From positions 186,001 to 250,000 of the forward strand of contig NC_135550.1 in the NCBI RefSeq assembly GCF_964340395.1: a stretch of DNA of 64,000 nucleotides, in the 5' to 3' direction. The notes under the pieces were generated by a model that made no database searches, had not been told where the DNA came from, and saw nothing but the letters and a program-made list of their open reading frames with translations. Source of the stretch: Glandiceps talaboti. Taxonomy: Eukaryota > Hemichordata > Enteropneusta > Spengelidae. Shown piece after piece: positions 1 to 11,420 of the stretch. Positions within the stretch are counted from its first letter, which is position 1. The number at the start of each line of letters is the position of its first letter. Both the position numbers and the translations under genes were made by a program.

Positions 1-1398
1 GGGTTTCGTACTTTTCATTCTTGTCAAACGGCATTAACTGCATTATTAGACTCTTGGTGTAATCACATTGACAACAAAGATCTGGTTGGTGTAGTCTTCC
101 TTGATTTGAGGAAGGCGTTTGCCCTTGTGAATCATGAAATATTGTTTGATAAATTGCATATTTATGGTGTTAATAATACATCCTTGAATTTATTCAGATC
201 CTATCTGGCGAATAGGAAGCAATGGGTTTCTATAAATGGTTGTATTTCTGATAGCGTTCACCTAGAGGTTAGGTTACTCCAAGGATCGATATTAGGACCG
301 CTTCTGTTTCTCTTGTAAATCAACGATTTGCCACTTTGTACTTCGGATTGTGAAATCGATATGTTTGCTGACGATTCTACGATTCATACGTCGGCACAGT
401 CAGTGACAGATCTTGAGTTCAAGTTAAACGGTGTTCTTGGTAGTATCAGTGATTGGTGTACTGAAAACAAATGTGCCCTAGCATTGACAAGACAAAATAT
501 ATGCTAATTACAACTCGACAGAAACGTACTTGTCAGGTAGTGACTTGAATGTGAAACTGGATGATTATGATATTGAAAATGTTCTAAGTGAAAAGTTGTT
601 GGGAATAGTCATAAACAATGATTTGTCATGGTCTTCACATGTAGACAATATTGTGAAGAAAATTAAATCTAAGTTATATCTCTTGGCGTGAATGAAGTGC
701 TTTCTTCCAGAATCGTCACGGCGGCAATACTATAATAGCTTTATTTTACCTCACTTTGATTATTGTCAAGCAATATGGGGATGCTGCAGCAAGACAACAC
801 CCGATTAAATAGTTTACTGAAGTGTTCCATGAGGCTTATTTTAAATTGCGATGCCGGCATATCTCCCACTGAGATGCTAATCAGGCTAAACTGGTATCCA
901 CTCTCCTATCGTTACAAATTTAATAATGTTGTTTCAGTTTATGAAGCATTACATGGCCAATATCCCACTTATATCAGTGAATTACTTTCACCATATAGAC
1001 CTCGTCGGTCTTTGCGCTCAGTTACAAATCACTCGTTACTAGTCCCATTTGCCAGAACAAAGGTTTTTAAGGAATCGTTTCGAGTAGCAGCGCCTACACT
1101 GTACAATCAACTACCGGCTGCAATAAGATCTATTACTAATATTAGAAGTTTCAAAATTGTGTGTCATACACATTACTTTCAGGGTTTCATAGATGATAAT
1201 GTAAATTTTTAGTATGGTCGTATTTTTTCTGTCACTTGCTGTTTGTATTTTGTCTGTTGGACGTTTTGTGTCGTTATTGCATTTTTTGCAATTTGTATGT
1301 AGTCTCATTTTCTGACATTGTATTTTAATTGTTCTATTTTGTTCTCGACCCTCATGAAAAAAGGCTGTTACCTATGAGACTATCGAGTTTAAATAAAG

Positions 1399-1455
<57 letters not shown>
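1..1455 (+). pseudogene. Decayed LINE, reverse transcriptase remnant with (ATT)n tail
   Basis: This is the 3' part of a non-LTR retrotransposon whose 5' end lies outside the window. Frame 1 from base 1 reads a reverse transcriptase palm: motif A appears as FLDLRKAF, then QGSILGPLLFLL, then the catalytic motif MFADDST at about 361-378. The frame is broken by a TAA at 316-318, where related elements have a tyrosine before INDLP. A frameshift near 480 follows, and further stops lie between 500 and 760. The C-terminal domain is open at 763-1212 (RLNWYPLSYRYK, RSLRSVTNHSLL, APTLYNQLP). A short 3' region then leads into an (ATT)n tail at about 1397-1455. The C-terminal layout suits the Jockey superfamily (CR1/L2-like), but the clade is inferred. 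It cannot encode an active protein. Confidence 0.85.
1397..1455 (+). repeat. (ATT)n microsatellite, LINE 3' tail
   Basis: Nearly uninterrupted ATT trinucleotides directly follow the LINE 3' untranslated region. Simple trinucleotide tails are common at the 3' ends of Jockey-superfamily LINEs, so I read it as the element's tail. Confidence 0.8.
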
Positions 1456-1457
<2 letters not shown>

Positions 1458-2723
1458 AAGTGAAGGGGTTTAAATAGTTTATAATAATAAAGCATTGTGT
1501 GAGAGACAATTTAGAGGAATGGTGCCTGTTGGTCCTATTGTCAATAAAATGCAAAATACATTTTCCTTAGGAGGCAACATTTTGGGGCAATTTATGGCAA
1601 TTACGATTTGGCAAAGGACAAATGGCCTCATTTTAAAATCAGATATAATGCAAAGTGGACCCGTTTTAGACTCTTGAGTGCGAAAAAACCCTGACCTCAT
1701 TTTAGACCAAATGACTTGAAAACGAACCCAAAAGGTCGCACATCAATGTATACTCAAATAAGGGAGTAGCGCCCCCCCCCCCCTCCGATATTTGTCTGAA
1801 CAGCTCGCATCATGACCAAGCAATACATTGTTCTGTTATGATTTATAATGTTGCCGATAACATTCCCTGAAAACAATATTTGCAATGAGTCTTACTATAT
1901 TTGTAATATTATTATTCCCAAATCGCTGACAGGTACAATTATTTTGATTATACAGTGTTGCAAAGTTTACTGAAAAGATTATCGATTTTTTCCGACACCC
2001 TGCAGGCGCTCAGAGCTGTGCGAGTGTGATAAAACTGAGCCAGGTTTTTGAGCTATTGGTACTTATTTTATTGTTCACAATATATTTGTGTGCCGTTGTG
2101 GTGGAGTCAAATGATGTATCCATTAGTTGCAAAACTTGGCCTCAGATTTCTGTTTGCTATGAAGACAGGTGTACTTGATATTTAAGGATCATTTACAGAA
2201 ATAATAGTTACCAACGCAACGTTAGATTTGTTTACGAATTACGTCGCTGTACCCATCATCAATGTCGCTTATCAGATGTCACACTAAATGATTGTGTTGC
2301 TTCCCATCAGAAAATTTAACTGCAGGTAAGGGAAATTTTGATCGTAACATATTCAGTCATGAAATCATCAGGTTTCTGGCAATTTCCATGACTTGTTTAG
2401 AAAGATTACAGTTCAATAATATTTGGAAGCAACAGCATAAAGTTAGCGCTAAATATTACGTGATAACAATCAATCCCAGTCAACCAGATGCACATGGTGG
2501 TATGTTAGTGCCTCATGTGTATGGTACCGGACGGACTAGCCTGTCTGTCAGTGTCACATTTTGCTTCTTCTCTTCAAGATGTTTTAAGAAAATGAAAATA
2601 GTCGTTGTCTGATCAACATAATTTCTCTTCCACTGAAGTTTAGACAACATTTAGTTGTATTCCCATGCAAACGTTGTTGATCATGCATGATATGTCACAC
2701 TAACCTCGTTTCCTTCCACGTCT
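1456..2723. other. Non-coding stretch without recognised gene
   Basis: No coding signature is visible. The first bases (ACAAGTGAAGGGGTTTAAAT) recur after another ATT run near 9805, so this segment starts with a dispersed repeat. A C-run lies near 1774. The 106-residue open frame at 2292-2612 has no recognisable motif and I do not call it a gene. Confidence 0.5.
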
Positions 2724-3205
2724 TTAGGGACCGGTCAGTTTCTTCGGCCTGGGGGGGGGCGGTGGATTGGTAGGGGGTCACCCTGTTTTTGAAATTGGCA
2801 GTAGGGGGGTCATGCTGTTTTCAAAATTGTGGATAGGGGGGGGGGGGGGTCATTGTGTTTTAAATTGTGATGGAAGAAAAAATCCTTTCTACAATGGCAT
2901 ATAGCCTTGTCTGAAATGTGGTAAATGTCAATATTTGTTCTTGTCCCTGTTTCTTACATGAATTCTTTAATATTACTTATTAGTTCAAACATAACTATAC
3001 ATATACATATACATGTATTACCTAGCTACCACACTAGTTACAGAACATGCCATGTAAATGCTTGGCTGTTTCACAATCAATGCTTCACTTATATTGCAGT
3101 TTAGGGCAAAAGTGAACTTGAAGGTTTCGTAATGGCAATTTTCATAGATAGTTATAAATGAAGTTAATCTAAATTGTTCTACTGGTGACTTTATACATAT
3201 TCACA

Positions 3206-5607
3206 ACTTGTACGTGAATCAACCCATATCCGTGGACACATGTTAGATTTAGTTTTCACAAACGCTGCCTCCATTATCCACTCCACGTTGATTGGTAAAC
3301 TGTATCTCTCGGACCATTTTCCAGTACACATAAAGCTTTTGCTGCCAAAACCACCGTTTCTTCAAACCGAGAAAACATTTCGTCACATTAAAGACATTGA
3401 AATTGACAAGTTCAAAGCTGATCTTGCTTTATCAAATCTGTGCCATTCTACTACAGATGATGTACACACAGCTGTTTCTCTATACAATTCCAACTTAATC
3501 AACCTTTTGAACAAACACGCGCCTGTAAAGAAGCGACTCTTCACACAACGTCCTGACTCCAAGTGGTACAGCGCTGATATACTATGTGAAAAAAAGCAAC
3601 GCCGTTCGCTAGAAAAAAAATGGCGAAAAGAAAATCTAGAAATCAACAAACAGTTATTCCGTGATCAGTGCAAGAAAGTGAATTCACTAATCCGTCAAGC
3701 AAAACGTGCTTATTATACTGAGCTCATTGAATATAACAGTCACAATCAGAAAGCCCTTTTCATGATCATATCAAGTCTGACAAAGGAAAAACCTCGGCTT
3801 CCCACATCCTCGACTCCAACTGCTCTCGCCGAAAGGTTCAGTCATTTCTTCATTGAAAAAATAACTCATATTCGCACAAACCTAGATTCCTGTGGATTGT
3901 CAACTAATTCAACTGTGCCTCAAGTTGCGGCAATGTCACCTGTGACACTGTCAACCTTTGAACCCACGACAACGGAAAAATTAAAGGAAATTATCATGTC
4001 ATCACCATCAAAATCATGCAGTCTCGATCCTATACCAACCATCCTTCTCAAAAGTGTCATCGACTCACTGCTACCAGAAATCACAAATATAGTTAATGCT
4101 TCGCTACAAACCGGGACTGTCCCAGAGTTACTCAAATTTGCAGTTGTTACACCTCCTCTCAAGAAACCATCTCTGGACCATGAAGTGCTGAAAAACTATA
4201 GACCGGTTTCAAATCTACCTTTTCTCTCTAAAGTCATTGAAAAGGTAGTTGCAAAACAGGTTACCAACTTTCTCAACGCCAATTCTCTCTTAGAACCACT
4301 CCAATCTGCATACAAGAAATTCCACAGTACTGAAACAGCACTTGTCAAAGTTCACAATGATATCACTTTATCACTGGATTCTGGAAATGATGTCATCTTG
4401 GTCTTATTGGACTTATCTGCCGCTTTCGACACCATTGATCATAATATTCTCATCACACGTTTGACTGAACTTGGAATTCAAGGCACCGTTCTACACTGGT
4501 TTTCTTCATATCTATCTGGCAGATTCCAATCAGTTGTCATCGAAGGTCATCAATCATCTCCATGTCCACTCCGATTCGGTGTACCCCAAGGTTCTGTACT
4601 TGGGCCTCTACTGTTCACTCTCTATATAGCACCCCTTGGACAACTTATTCGACATCATCAGTTAAATTTTCATCAATATGCAGATGATAATGAACTCTAC
4701 CTGGCATTTACAAGAAGAGAGACAGCCATCGCTACGTCCAAGATCGAGGACTGCCTGCTGGATATCAAGAAGTGGATGAATACCAACAAGTTAAAATTAA
4801 ATGATGACAAGACAGAAATCCTGCACATAAGATCTCGATTCAGTCGTTCCCAAAATCACATTCAGTCATTAAGCGTTGGGGACAGTACCATACATCCAGT
4901 GGATTATGCTCGCAATATTGGGTTTTGGTTCGACAGCACCCATGAATTTAAACAACACATCATCCGACTCTGTAAGTGCATTTATTTTGATATTCGCCGC
5001 ATTGGATTCATTCGTAAATACCTTTCCCAGCAGACCTGTTTAAAACTTGTCAACGCTACTCTTTCCTCAAAGCTTGATTACGCTAATGCCCTATTATTTG
5101 GACTACCGTCATCCAGCATTAATCTATTGCAGGGAGCTCAAAACTCTGCTGCGCGGCTAATTGCACAAGTGAAGAAACATGAACACATTTCTCCGATTCT
5201 GATGAAATTCCACTGGCTCCCTGTAATATATAGAATCAAATTCAAGATTTTACTTCTTACCTACAAAGCTTTGAACGGCACCGCACCTGACTACCTCACT
5301 ACACTCATCGAACTTAATAAACCAACCAGATCTCTCCGCTCAAGTGACAAAGTTTCTCTTAAAACTCCACGAACAAGACTCAGATTCTATGGTGATCGTT
5401 CTTTCTCATATGCCGCTGCTACCTTGTGGAATGATCTTCCAAGTCATATTCGTTCAGCATCAAGTACTGAAATTTTCAAATCTAGGCTAAAGACCTACTT
5501 TTTTGAGAGAGCATATTTAAGTGACACTCTGTAAAGCGCCAGTGAACATTTTAAATGGATACCAGGCGCTATATAAATCTGTTATCATATCATATCATAT
5601 CATATAT
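3206..5607 (+). mobile_element. 5'-truncated LINE (L2/CR1-like) inserted in TIR element H1
   Basis: Comparison with the uninterrupted H1 copy at 20515-22283 shows that sequence between about 3190 and 5607 is foreign. It starts inside the endonuclease region and ends in a 3' end containing GGCGCTATATAAATCTG and a short (ATATC)n tail (about 5585-5606), typical of L2/CR1-type LINEs. The 5' truncation is the usual result of incomplete target-primed reverse transcription. Confidence 0.85.
3240..5534 (+). CDS. LINE ORF2 fragment: endonuclease C-terminus plus complete reverse transcriptase
   Basis: The open frame of 764 codons from the first ATG is really a 5'-truncated ORF2. The same frame reads upstream to about 3206 (VRESTHIRGH), matching the end of an apurinic-type endonuclease (MLDLVFTNAA, then SDHFPVHIKL). 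The reverse transcriptase follows: KNYRPVSNLPFLSKVIEK near residues 310-330, motif A LLDLSAAFDTIDHN, GVPQGSVLGPLLF, and catalytic FHQYADDNELY near residue 480. The thumb and C-terminal region (LLQGAQNSAARLI, FHWLPVIYRIKFK, PSHIRSASS) are complete to the stop. All palm motifs and the YADD box are intact with no frameshift, so the insertion looks young, though truncation makes it non-autonomous. It sits on the plus strand inside the H1 element and is not a host gene. Confidence 0.9.
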   Translation: MLDLVFTNAASIIHSTLIGKLYLSDHFPVHIKLLLPKPPFLQTEKTFRHIKDIEIDKFKADLALSNLCHSTTDDVHTAVSLYNSNLINLLNKHAPVKKRLFTQRPDSKWYSADILCEKKQRRSLEKKWRKENLEINKQLFRDQCKKVNSLIRQAKRAYYTELIEYNSHNQKALFMIISSLTKEKPRLPTSSTPTALAERFSHFFIEKITHIRTNLDSCGLSTNSTVPQVAAMSPVTLSTFEPTTTEKLKEIIMSSPSKSCSLDPIPTILLKSVIDSLLPEITNIVNASLQTGTVPELLKFAVVTPPLKKPSLDHEVLKNYRPVSNLPFLSKVIEKVVAKQVTNFLNANSLLEPLQSAYKKFHSTETALVKVHNDITLSLDSGNDVILVLLDLSAAFDTIDHNILITRLTELGIQGTVLHWFSSYLSGRFQSVVIEGHQSSPCPLRFGVPQGSVLGPLLFTLYIAPLGQLIRHHQLNFHQYADDNELYLAFTRRETAIATSKIEDCLLDIKKWMNTNKLKLNDDKTEILHIRSRFSRSQNHIQSLSVGDSTIHPVDYARNIGFWFDSTHEFKQHIIRLCKCIYFDIRRIGFIRKYLSQQTCLKLVNATLSSKLDYANALLFGLPSSSINLLQGAQNSAARLIAQVKKHEHISPILMKFHWLPVIYRIKFKILLLTYKALNGTAPDYLTTLIELNKPTRSLRSSDKVSLKTPRTRLRFYGDRSFSYAAATLWNDLPSHIRSASSTEIFKSRLKTYFFERAYLSDTL

Positions 5608-7043
5608 TAATGCCCCTATACTATGTTACATGACCATTTTATGTGATATAGGAAACTCATTTAAAACTTACGTTTACGTTAGCTTTTCGAAGCTTGGAAA
5701 TATTACCTCAAAAGTTATGAATAACCTAAACATTGCCTTAGTAAAAACTCCAGATCTGCCAGGGGGAAAATCCCAAGGACTCCCTCACCCCCAGAGGTCA
5801 CTCATGCATTCAACCAACAATCAGATGCACCAACAACCTTTTTACTGTCATAATGGTATTAAACTTTTCTTAAATATTTTCACCCTATTCTAATTTGAGA
5901 TGATATCGTCTTTTCAAGATGTGAAATGTTTGCCAAGATAGTCTAAAATTGCCTTAATCTCCAAATCTCCCCTCCCAATGATACTACCATTAGATGTGCT
6001 GACCTTTACTACATGCATATAATGATGCCATTTAACTTTTTTTAAGAACATATTTCAACCCTTAGTGTAAGTTATAAAGAATAGTTTCTGATACTTGCTG
6101 TCTTGTAAAGCATGGATTAAGTTATTGCTTGAAAGGGTCTAAATAGCGTAAATATTGGCTATAAGAGTAAAAATCCGCCAGGGCTTCTAGAGGGAGACCC
6201 CCTCAGACCCCCCGTATGAGGTGGACATATCCCAGTCTCAAGCTCTTCCCCTCTTAATGTCAAGAGGCTATCAAAGTATATTTCAAAAGTATTTCAACCC
6301 TATGTAGTTGTTTTTTACATGTTGGTGTTGTCTTGTAAGGCTTGGAAATTATTGTCTGAAAGGGTCTGAATAGTCTCAAAATTGACTTTTCAGGGAAAAA
6401 AACTCCAGGGCTTCTAGGGGAGACCCCCCTAGGACCCCCCCCCCCCCATGAGGTGTACACATCCCAGTCTCAAGATCTCCCCCCTACCTCTTACTGTCAA
6501 GATCCTATCAAACTATATTTCAAAAATATTTCAACCTTATGTAGTTGCTTTTTACATGTTGGTGCTGTCTTGTAAAGCTTGGAAATGATTTTCTAAAAGT
6601 GTCTGAATAGTCTCAAAATTGACTTTTCAGAGATAAAAACCTCCTGGGCTTCTAGGGGGAGACCCCCTAGGACCCCCCATGACAGCTGTACATATTCCCT
6701 TCTCACGCTTTCCCCCTACCTTTCACTGTCAAGATGCTATTAAACTCCTTTTCAAATGTATTTACCCTGTGTAGTCTATAATTCTGATAGTGCTAACCCG
6801 GGATCTTATAAAGTAGATGCAAGACAGTCAAGCAGTCCACACTGAGTCACGATCAAAAAATACCTGTCACTCATGCGAATATCATATATGGGGTGGGGGG
6901 TCATCATGTTTTAGAATTAAGTGATGGGGGGGTCAGCCTGTTTTGGGTTTTACAGATAGGGTGGGTCAGTGACTTTTTGTCGGCCCGACTTAAGAATCCA
7001 CCCCCCCCCCCCCCCAAGGCTGGAGAAACTGACCGGTCCCTTA

Positions 7044-9229
7044 TGAAACTAGGTTAAGGGTTAAATTCACCGAGAACGAACACTTTCGCTACATTGCTAG
7101 TCTTGTTTTGCCGCGTAATCATAAAATATTTTCCAGATAATTATGAATAAATTTCTTATTTTACACTTTGGGCTTTTTAGTTTTGTCTGATAACCAGCCA
7201 CCTTGAATACTATGTATTCACTTTATTTCACTTTCTCTTGATTGGGTTCATTACCATCCACACAGTGACACGAAGCAGTTTCATTGTCTTTCAAAAACGT
7301 ACCCGTCCCGTTCGTACTGAAGACTTACTAAGTACATGTGGCGTGGTGTATCGTCTACGACTATATTTGCCTTGTATTAGTTGTAAAATGAAATAAAATT
7401 TGAATATGCTGAACAGAACTTTGGCTAGGCATGTCTTATTTTTATTTATTTTTTTTGTTTTGACGTAACTGTACTGTGTTGTGTCTATATGAACCTGTGT
7501 TTGCCATGATCCAGGTAGACACAACAATGGCAACACTGAATTGCAACATCAGTACAGCGTTGCGTCTTTTTATGTTGATTTCGACAATGACTCATGCGAT
7601 GTATCAAAATAAAAGCAATCAACTTTCCGTAGTCTGTTTGAAAGGAAGACAGACAATCGGACTACGCATTATTGTTCAAAAACAAAAACAAAACAAAATA
7701 TTGTCATGAAGCTGACTTGCCTTCTTTATATCAGTTCAAACACAATTTTCGATTTCACTTTGATCATGAGCCACAACCGGGGAACTCCTAAATCGGCCAG
7801 GGAACTCAGTTATATTTACATGCTTACTGGCTCGGTAAAGGTTATTATTGTGATGGGCAAGTATAGTGTGTATACTAGTATTTTTTTGGAGTGTTGTGGT
7901 TTTTGGTTCATTGTGCACGATTGAAATAGAAACAGGTGAAATGCACATAAAATCGTAAGTGCTAATTCGTATTGGGGAAGGAAACGAGGTCAAGTCAAGT
8001 AATCTTTCAAAAAACTACCCGAAACAGTGTGTCATGGTGCCGTATATCGTCTACCACTATTCTTGTCTCCTAAAATAAAATAAAATTTGAACATGCTGAA
8101 GAGAACTATGGCTAGGCATGTCTTAAAGTGCAATTTTTTGTTTCATTCATTTATTTATTTATTTTGTTTTGATTTTTGACGTGGGAGCGTGAGGTATTCA
8201 CTGCACTGTGCGTCTGTGCTATGTCCAAATGAACAGGTTTTCGCCGCGATGTGTGTAATTTTCCAGGTAGACACAACATCATTGTTGTGTCTTTTTATAT
8301 TGACTGCGTCAGTGGTACATGTTATTGTATCAAAATAAAAGCAATCAACTCTCGGTAGTCTGCTTGAAAGCAAGACAAACAATCCGGTCTACCATGCATT
8401 ACAAAATATTTGCAATGCCCCTTTCTGTTTTTAAGTCAACTTCGTGTAAATTTTAGCAACTTGTAAATTAATGATTATTCCTAGTCGTTCGGCAAAGTCA
8501 TGTAAACAATAACCTAGTGAGTGAGTTGGTTGCTTTCTTTGCCTATCATTTTGTGTATATGATGTGTGGACGTACGGCACACCTCGTACTGCTGCATACA
8601 CACATAAATGCAGTGCACATAACATGCGTGATTCGCGTGAAACTATAGCTACATTGTAATACATTCTAGTGACGTCAGTCGACTTGCATGCGCAAAATAT
8701 AACAGTCGCCATCTTTATAATTCTGCACTTGTCAGCAATCTTCATGACTGAGAAATTCTGGATAACAATATTGATATTCCTGTAACTATCGATGTAGTGA
8801 TACTGTGATCGATCCCAACTATATTGTGTCCTTATCGTTTGAATTTGGCATGTGTAACTGGGACCCGGAAATATGTACGTACGCATATGCACATCATGTT
8901 GTCAGTTGAGTTGGAGAATTTAAAAGCAGACGATATTTTGTTGGATAAAATCCAAGTACAAACAATAATATACAGTATGGAGTCAACGATCATGTCAACT
9001 TGTACTCAAATGTGTGTGTACACTTACTTTGAAGATTTTGTGATAAAAGACTTAACCACGCTGCATAAATGGAATTGTCAAGAACTGGTGGTATTTTAGG
9101 TATTTACAATTTATTCTGGTGATTTTAGAGTTTTAGAATTGCATAGGTTTGATACAGATAATTTCAAAAATCATGAAACCTTGTTACAACATATATCACC
9201 AGCCCATACATTCAAACAGCAATGATGTT
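7044..9229. other. Non-coding sequence with an internal diverged tandem duplication
   Basis: No gene is recognised. Two diverged copies of one segment lie in tandem. The first (about 7270-7670) has AAATAAAATTTGAA, GCTAGGCATGTCTTA, CCAGGTAGACACAAC and ATCAAAATAAAAGCAATCAA in order. The second (about 7990-8390) has the same landmarks in the same order. Short open frames here, including the 153-residue minus frame at 8431-8892, show no protein motif. Confidence 0.55.
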
Positions 9230-9810
9230 TTTTCCTAAATTTGAAATGTTTAAAGTGTTTTATGTCTAATTTTTCAAAAATTCACGTTATATGGTTATTT
9301 TGGTTACCATGGCAACCGATGTTCATTAAATAACCACTTTTTTGAACTCAGCATGACAAACTACCCTTGGTAGTAGGGTCAATGTGCAAATAAAAAGATA
9401 TTTATCAGATTTATAATGTTATTTGTGAGATGTATGTGTATATAATGAAAACATAATTTTCACGTCTACCATACGTTTCCATGGAAACAGCTATCCAATT
9501 TTATGCAATTTATGTTACACCAGGTAGCACTAACTCATACATGTCTAATACAAGGGCATTTTTTCACTGTATTAACTTTCTTTTCAATGTTTTATGTCAA
9601 ATATTGGAAAAAATTGTTAACATATTATGGTGGTTTTTGGTTACCATGGCAACAGATGTTCATAAAATGACCCCCTTTTTTGAACTCAGCATACAAAACT
9701 ACCCCAGGGTGGGTGGTTAATATTCTAATAAACCTGATTATTATGATTTTTATTATTATTATATACTTATTTTATAATTATTTTATAATTATTATTATTA
9801 TTACAAGTGA
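9230..9810 (+). repeat. Tandem pair of dispersed repeat W (GGTTACCATGGCAAC family)
   Basis: Two successive units share the order CCATGGAAACAGCT (second unit only), a T-rich stretch, TTTGGTTACCATGGCAAC, GATGTTCATNAAAT, TTTTTTGAACTCAGCAT, AACTACCC, then an AATAAA run. The first unit is about 9230-9410 and the second about 9470-9720, ending in an ATT-rich tail to 9805. A second pair of the same family lies at 16570-17205. The family is unnamed to me; the ATT tail suggests mobilisation by a LINE with such a tail. Confidence 0.65.
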
Positions 9811-11272
9811 AGGGGTTTAAATATTATATAATAAATGAAAAATGTTGGAAGGACTTTAGAGGAATATCACTTATGGCTTTTGTGTATACGTAGGAGGTGT
9901 AAAGGTTGACGTTTTACACCCACAACTAATTGTTCAACATTTCCCATTCAAGCTTCAAGTCGTAACAATTGGGAGCTCGGTACTTGCCATGTGTATGAAT
10001 AAAAGTATAACAATATTATTTTATTTATGACTAAATTGGCACTAGCACTGTGGCCCAGCGAAGATCTCAATTGTCCAGTATTCCCCGAAGCATTTAGGCA
10101 CTAATATTTGATTGACAGCTATGGTAGCGGTAGCGATGACTCAGATTTTCACAAAACCCCTTTGGTCTCTACTTACGATTTTTCAGACAGATTGGTGTGC
10201 ATGTGCGCTGACCTGTTGATAGCATTATTTGCTGACGGGTATTACACTAAAATATACGGAATAACTCTAAACTCTCGATTTTATTTGCCACACAGCTTTC
10301 ATGAAATTAAAGACTGATTTTGTGAAAGCAAATGCTAGGTCAGTCTGTATGTATTACGTGTAATTTACTTACAGAATAACGAAGTTAGAGGTCTGTATTT
10401 ATGTAGGTGTACATGGTAAAATGTGCCGGTTTATAAATTACAATAGTTTTCTTAATGAGTTTTAACAACATAGTCAGCGATAGCACATCATTTTCAAGAA
10501 AAACATTTAAAAAATGGCAAATCTAAAACCAAGAGATTTTTTTACAAAACCCCTTTCGTCTCTATTTATGAATTTTCAGACTGATTGGTGTGCATTTGAA
10601 AAAGTTGAACGTGAGCAAATTTCAGTTGTCATAAAATAACATGGCCATTGTTTTTCTATGGGAAATCTGACATAGTATATTAGTATTCGGAAGTAAATGT
10701 CAAATTCTCATTCTTACAATCGCTTGACTTAATTTTTTTTATCTTCGCATTTCTTGCGATACAATTTTGAGATTTTAAGTCGTTTGAATCTCTTCTAAAA
10801 TCGTATGGTTTGTGATTTGATTTGATCGCAATCGAAAATGCGATGTCATTGTGCTGGCATGCCATAAAGTTGACTTGACCCGTGTCATAACTTCTGCTAC
10901 TGTAAAACGTTGTAAGAACATTGTTTCATTTATTACAAATTGTACTTTCATGAATAGTCGATAACATGTAATAGTATATTAATCCAAATGCAAAAACGTA
11001 CCTGAAATTATGAAATGTACGGCATGCATGTGGAGAGCACGTGATATAGGTCATTCCAGGCATGATGATATTGTTACACTATGTAACATTGTATCACATT
11101 CACAAGGTGTTTACGTGTATATCTGCACAGCACGTGCGTACTAAAACAACACAAATAAAATGATGGTGACACAACTGTGAAATCATGGATAATTTATCAA
11201 TATTCCCTTAAAAATGGAAGGTATGGAAGGCTACTCATCCTCAACTATATGCAGCAGCATTGTGTTCAATCA
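9811..11272. other. Non-coding stretch with a short duplicated block
   Basis: No gene is recognised. A block reading ACAAAACCCCTTTNGTCTCTA, then TTTTCAGAC and ATTGGTGTGCAT, occurs at about 10150-10205 and again at about 10543-10597, so part of this segment is locally duplicated. Otherwise the sequence is AT-rich without coding signature. Confidence 0.45.
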
Positions 11273-11368
11273 TAAAGGCCCGGTCACACGATGCAACTCG
11301 ACTAGCAACGCACCATGCAATTCGTAACATGCGACGAATAGCATTGTGTACTCGCTCCGTCACAGGGT

Positions 11369-11384
11369 CTTGCGACGTCGCAAG
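11369..11384. repeat. Perfect 16-bp palindrome in TIR element H3
   Basis: CTTGCGACGTCGCAAG equals its own reverse complement. It lies 8 bp before a longer palindrome, inside the short TIR element. Confidence 0.85.
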
Positions 11385-11392
11385 GTGCGTCA

Positions 11393-11420
11393 CAAGGAAA
11401 CCGACATGTCGGTTTCCTTG
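11393..11420. repeat. Perfect 28-bp palindrome in TIR element H3
   Basis: The sequence is self-complementary around ACATGT at 11404-11409, with arms CAAGGAAACCG and CGGTTTCCTTG. It could extrude a cruciform and may have served in the element's spread, but no function is shown. Confidence 0.85.

Larger units (their letters stand above)
2727..7040. mobile_element. Harbinger-like TIR element, copy 1 of family H1, carrying a LINE insertion
   Basis: The left end reads GGGACCGGTCAGTTTCT and the right end is its near-perfect reverse complement (...CTGACCGGTCCC). Both are flanked by TTA (2724-2726 and 7041-7043). Three-base TWA target duplications and GG-starting TIRs are hallmarks of PIF/Harbinger transposons. 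No transposase frame is present, so the copy is non-autonomous. Subterminal regions hold long G runs (2752-2850) and C runs (near 7000), with GGGGTCA-type repeats. Inside the right half are about three diverged units of roughly 235 bp (starting near 6060, 6295 and 6533) that share the CTTGTAAAGCTTGGAAAT core and a CCAGGGCTTCTAGGGGGAGA block. A LINE is inserted at about 3190-5607, which inflates the element. Copy 2 at 20515-22283 shows the structure without the LINE. Confidence 0.75.

Noticed and set aside
8431-8892. A 153-codon minus-strand gene
   Set aside because: No motif, no splice partner, and the region belongs to locally duplicated non-coding sequence.
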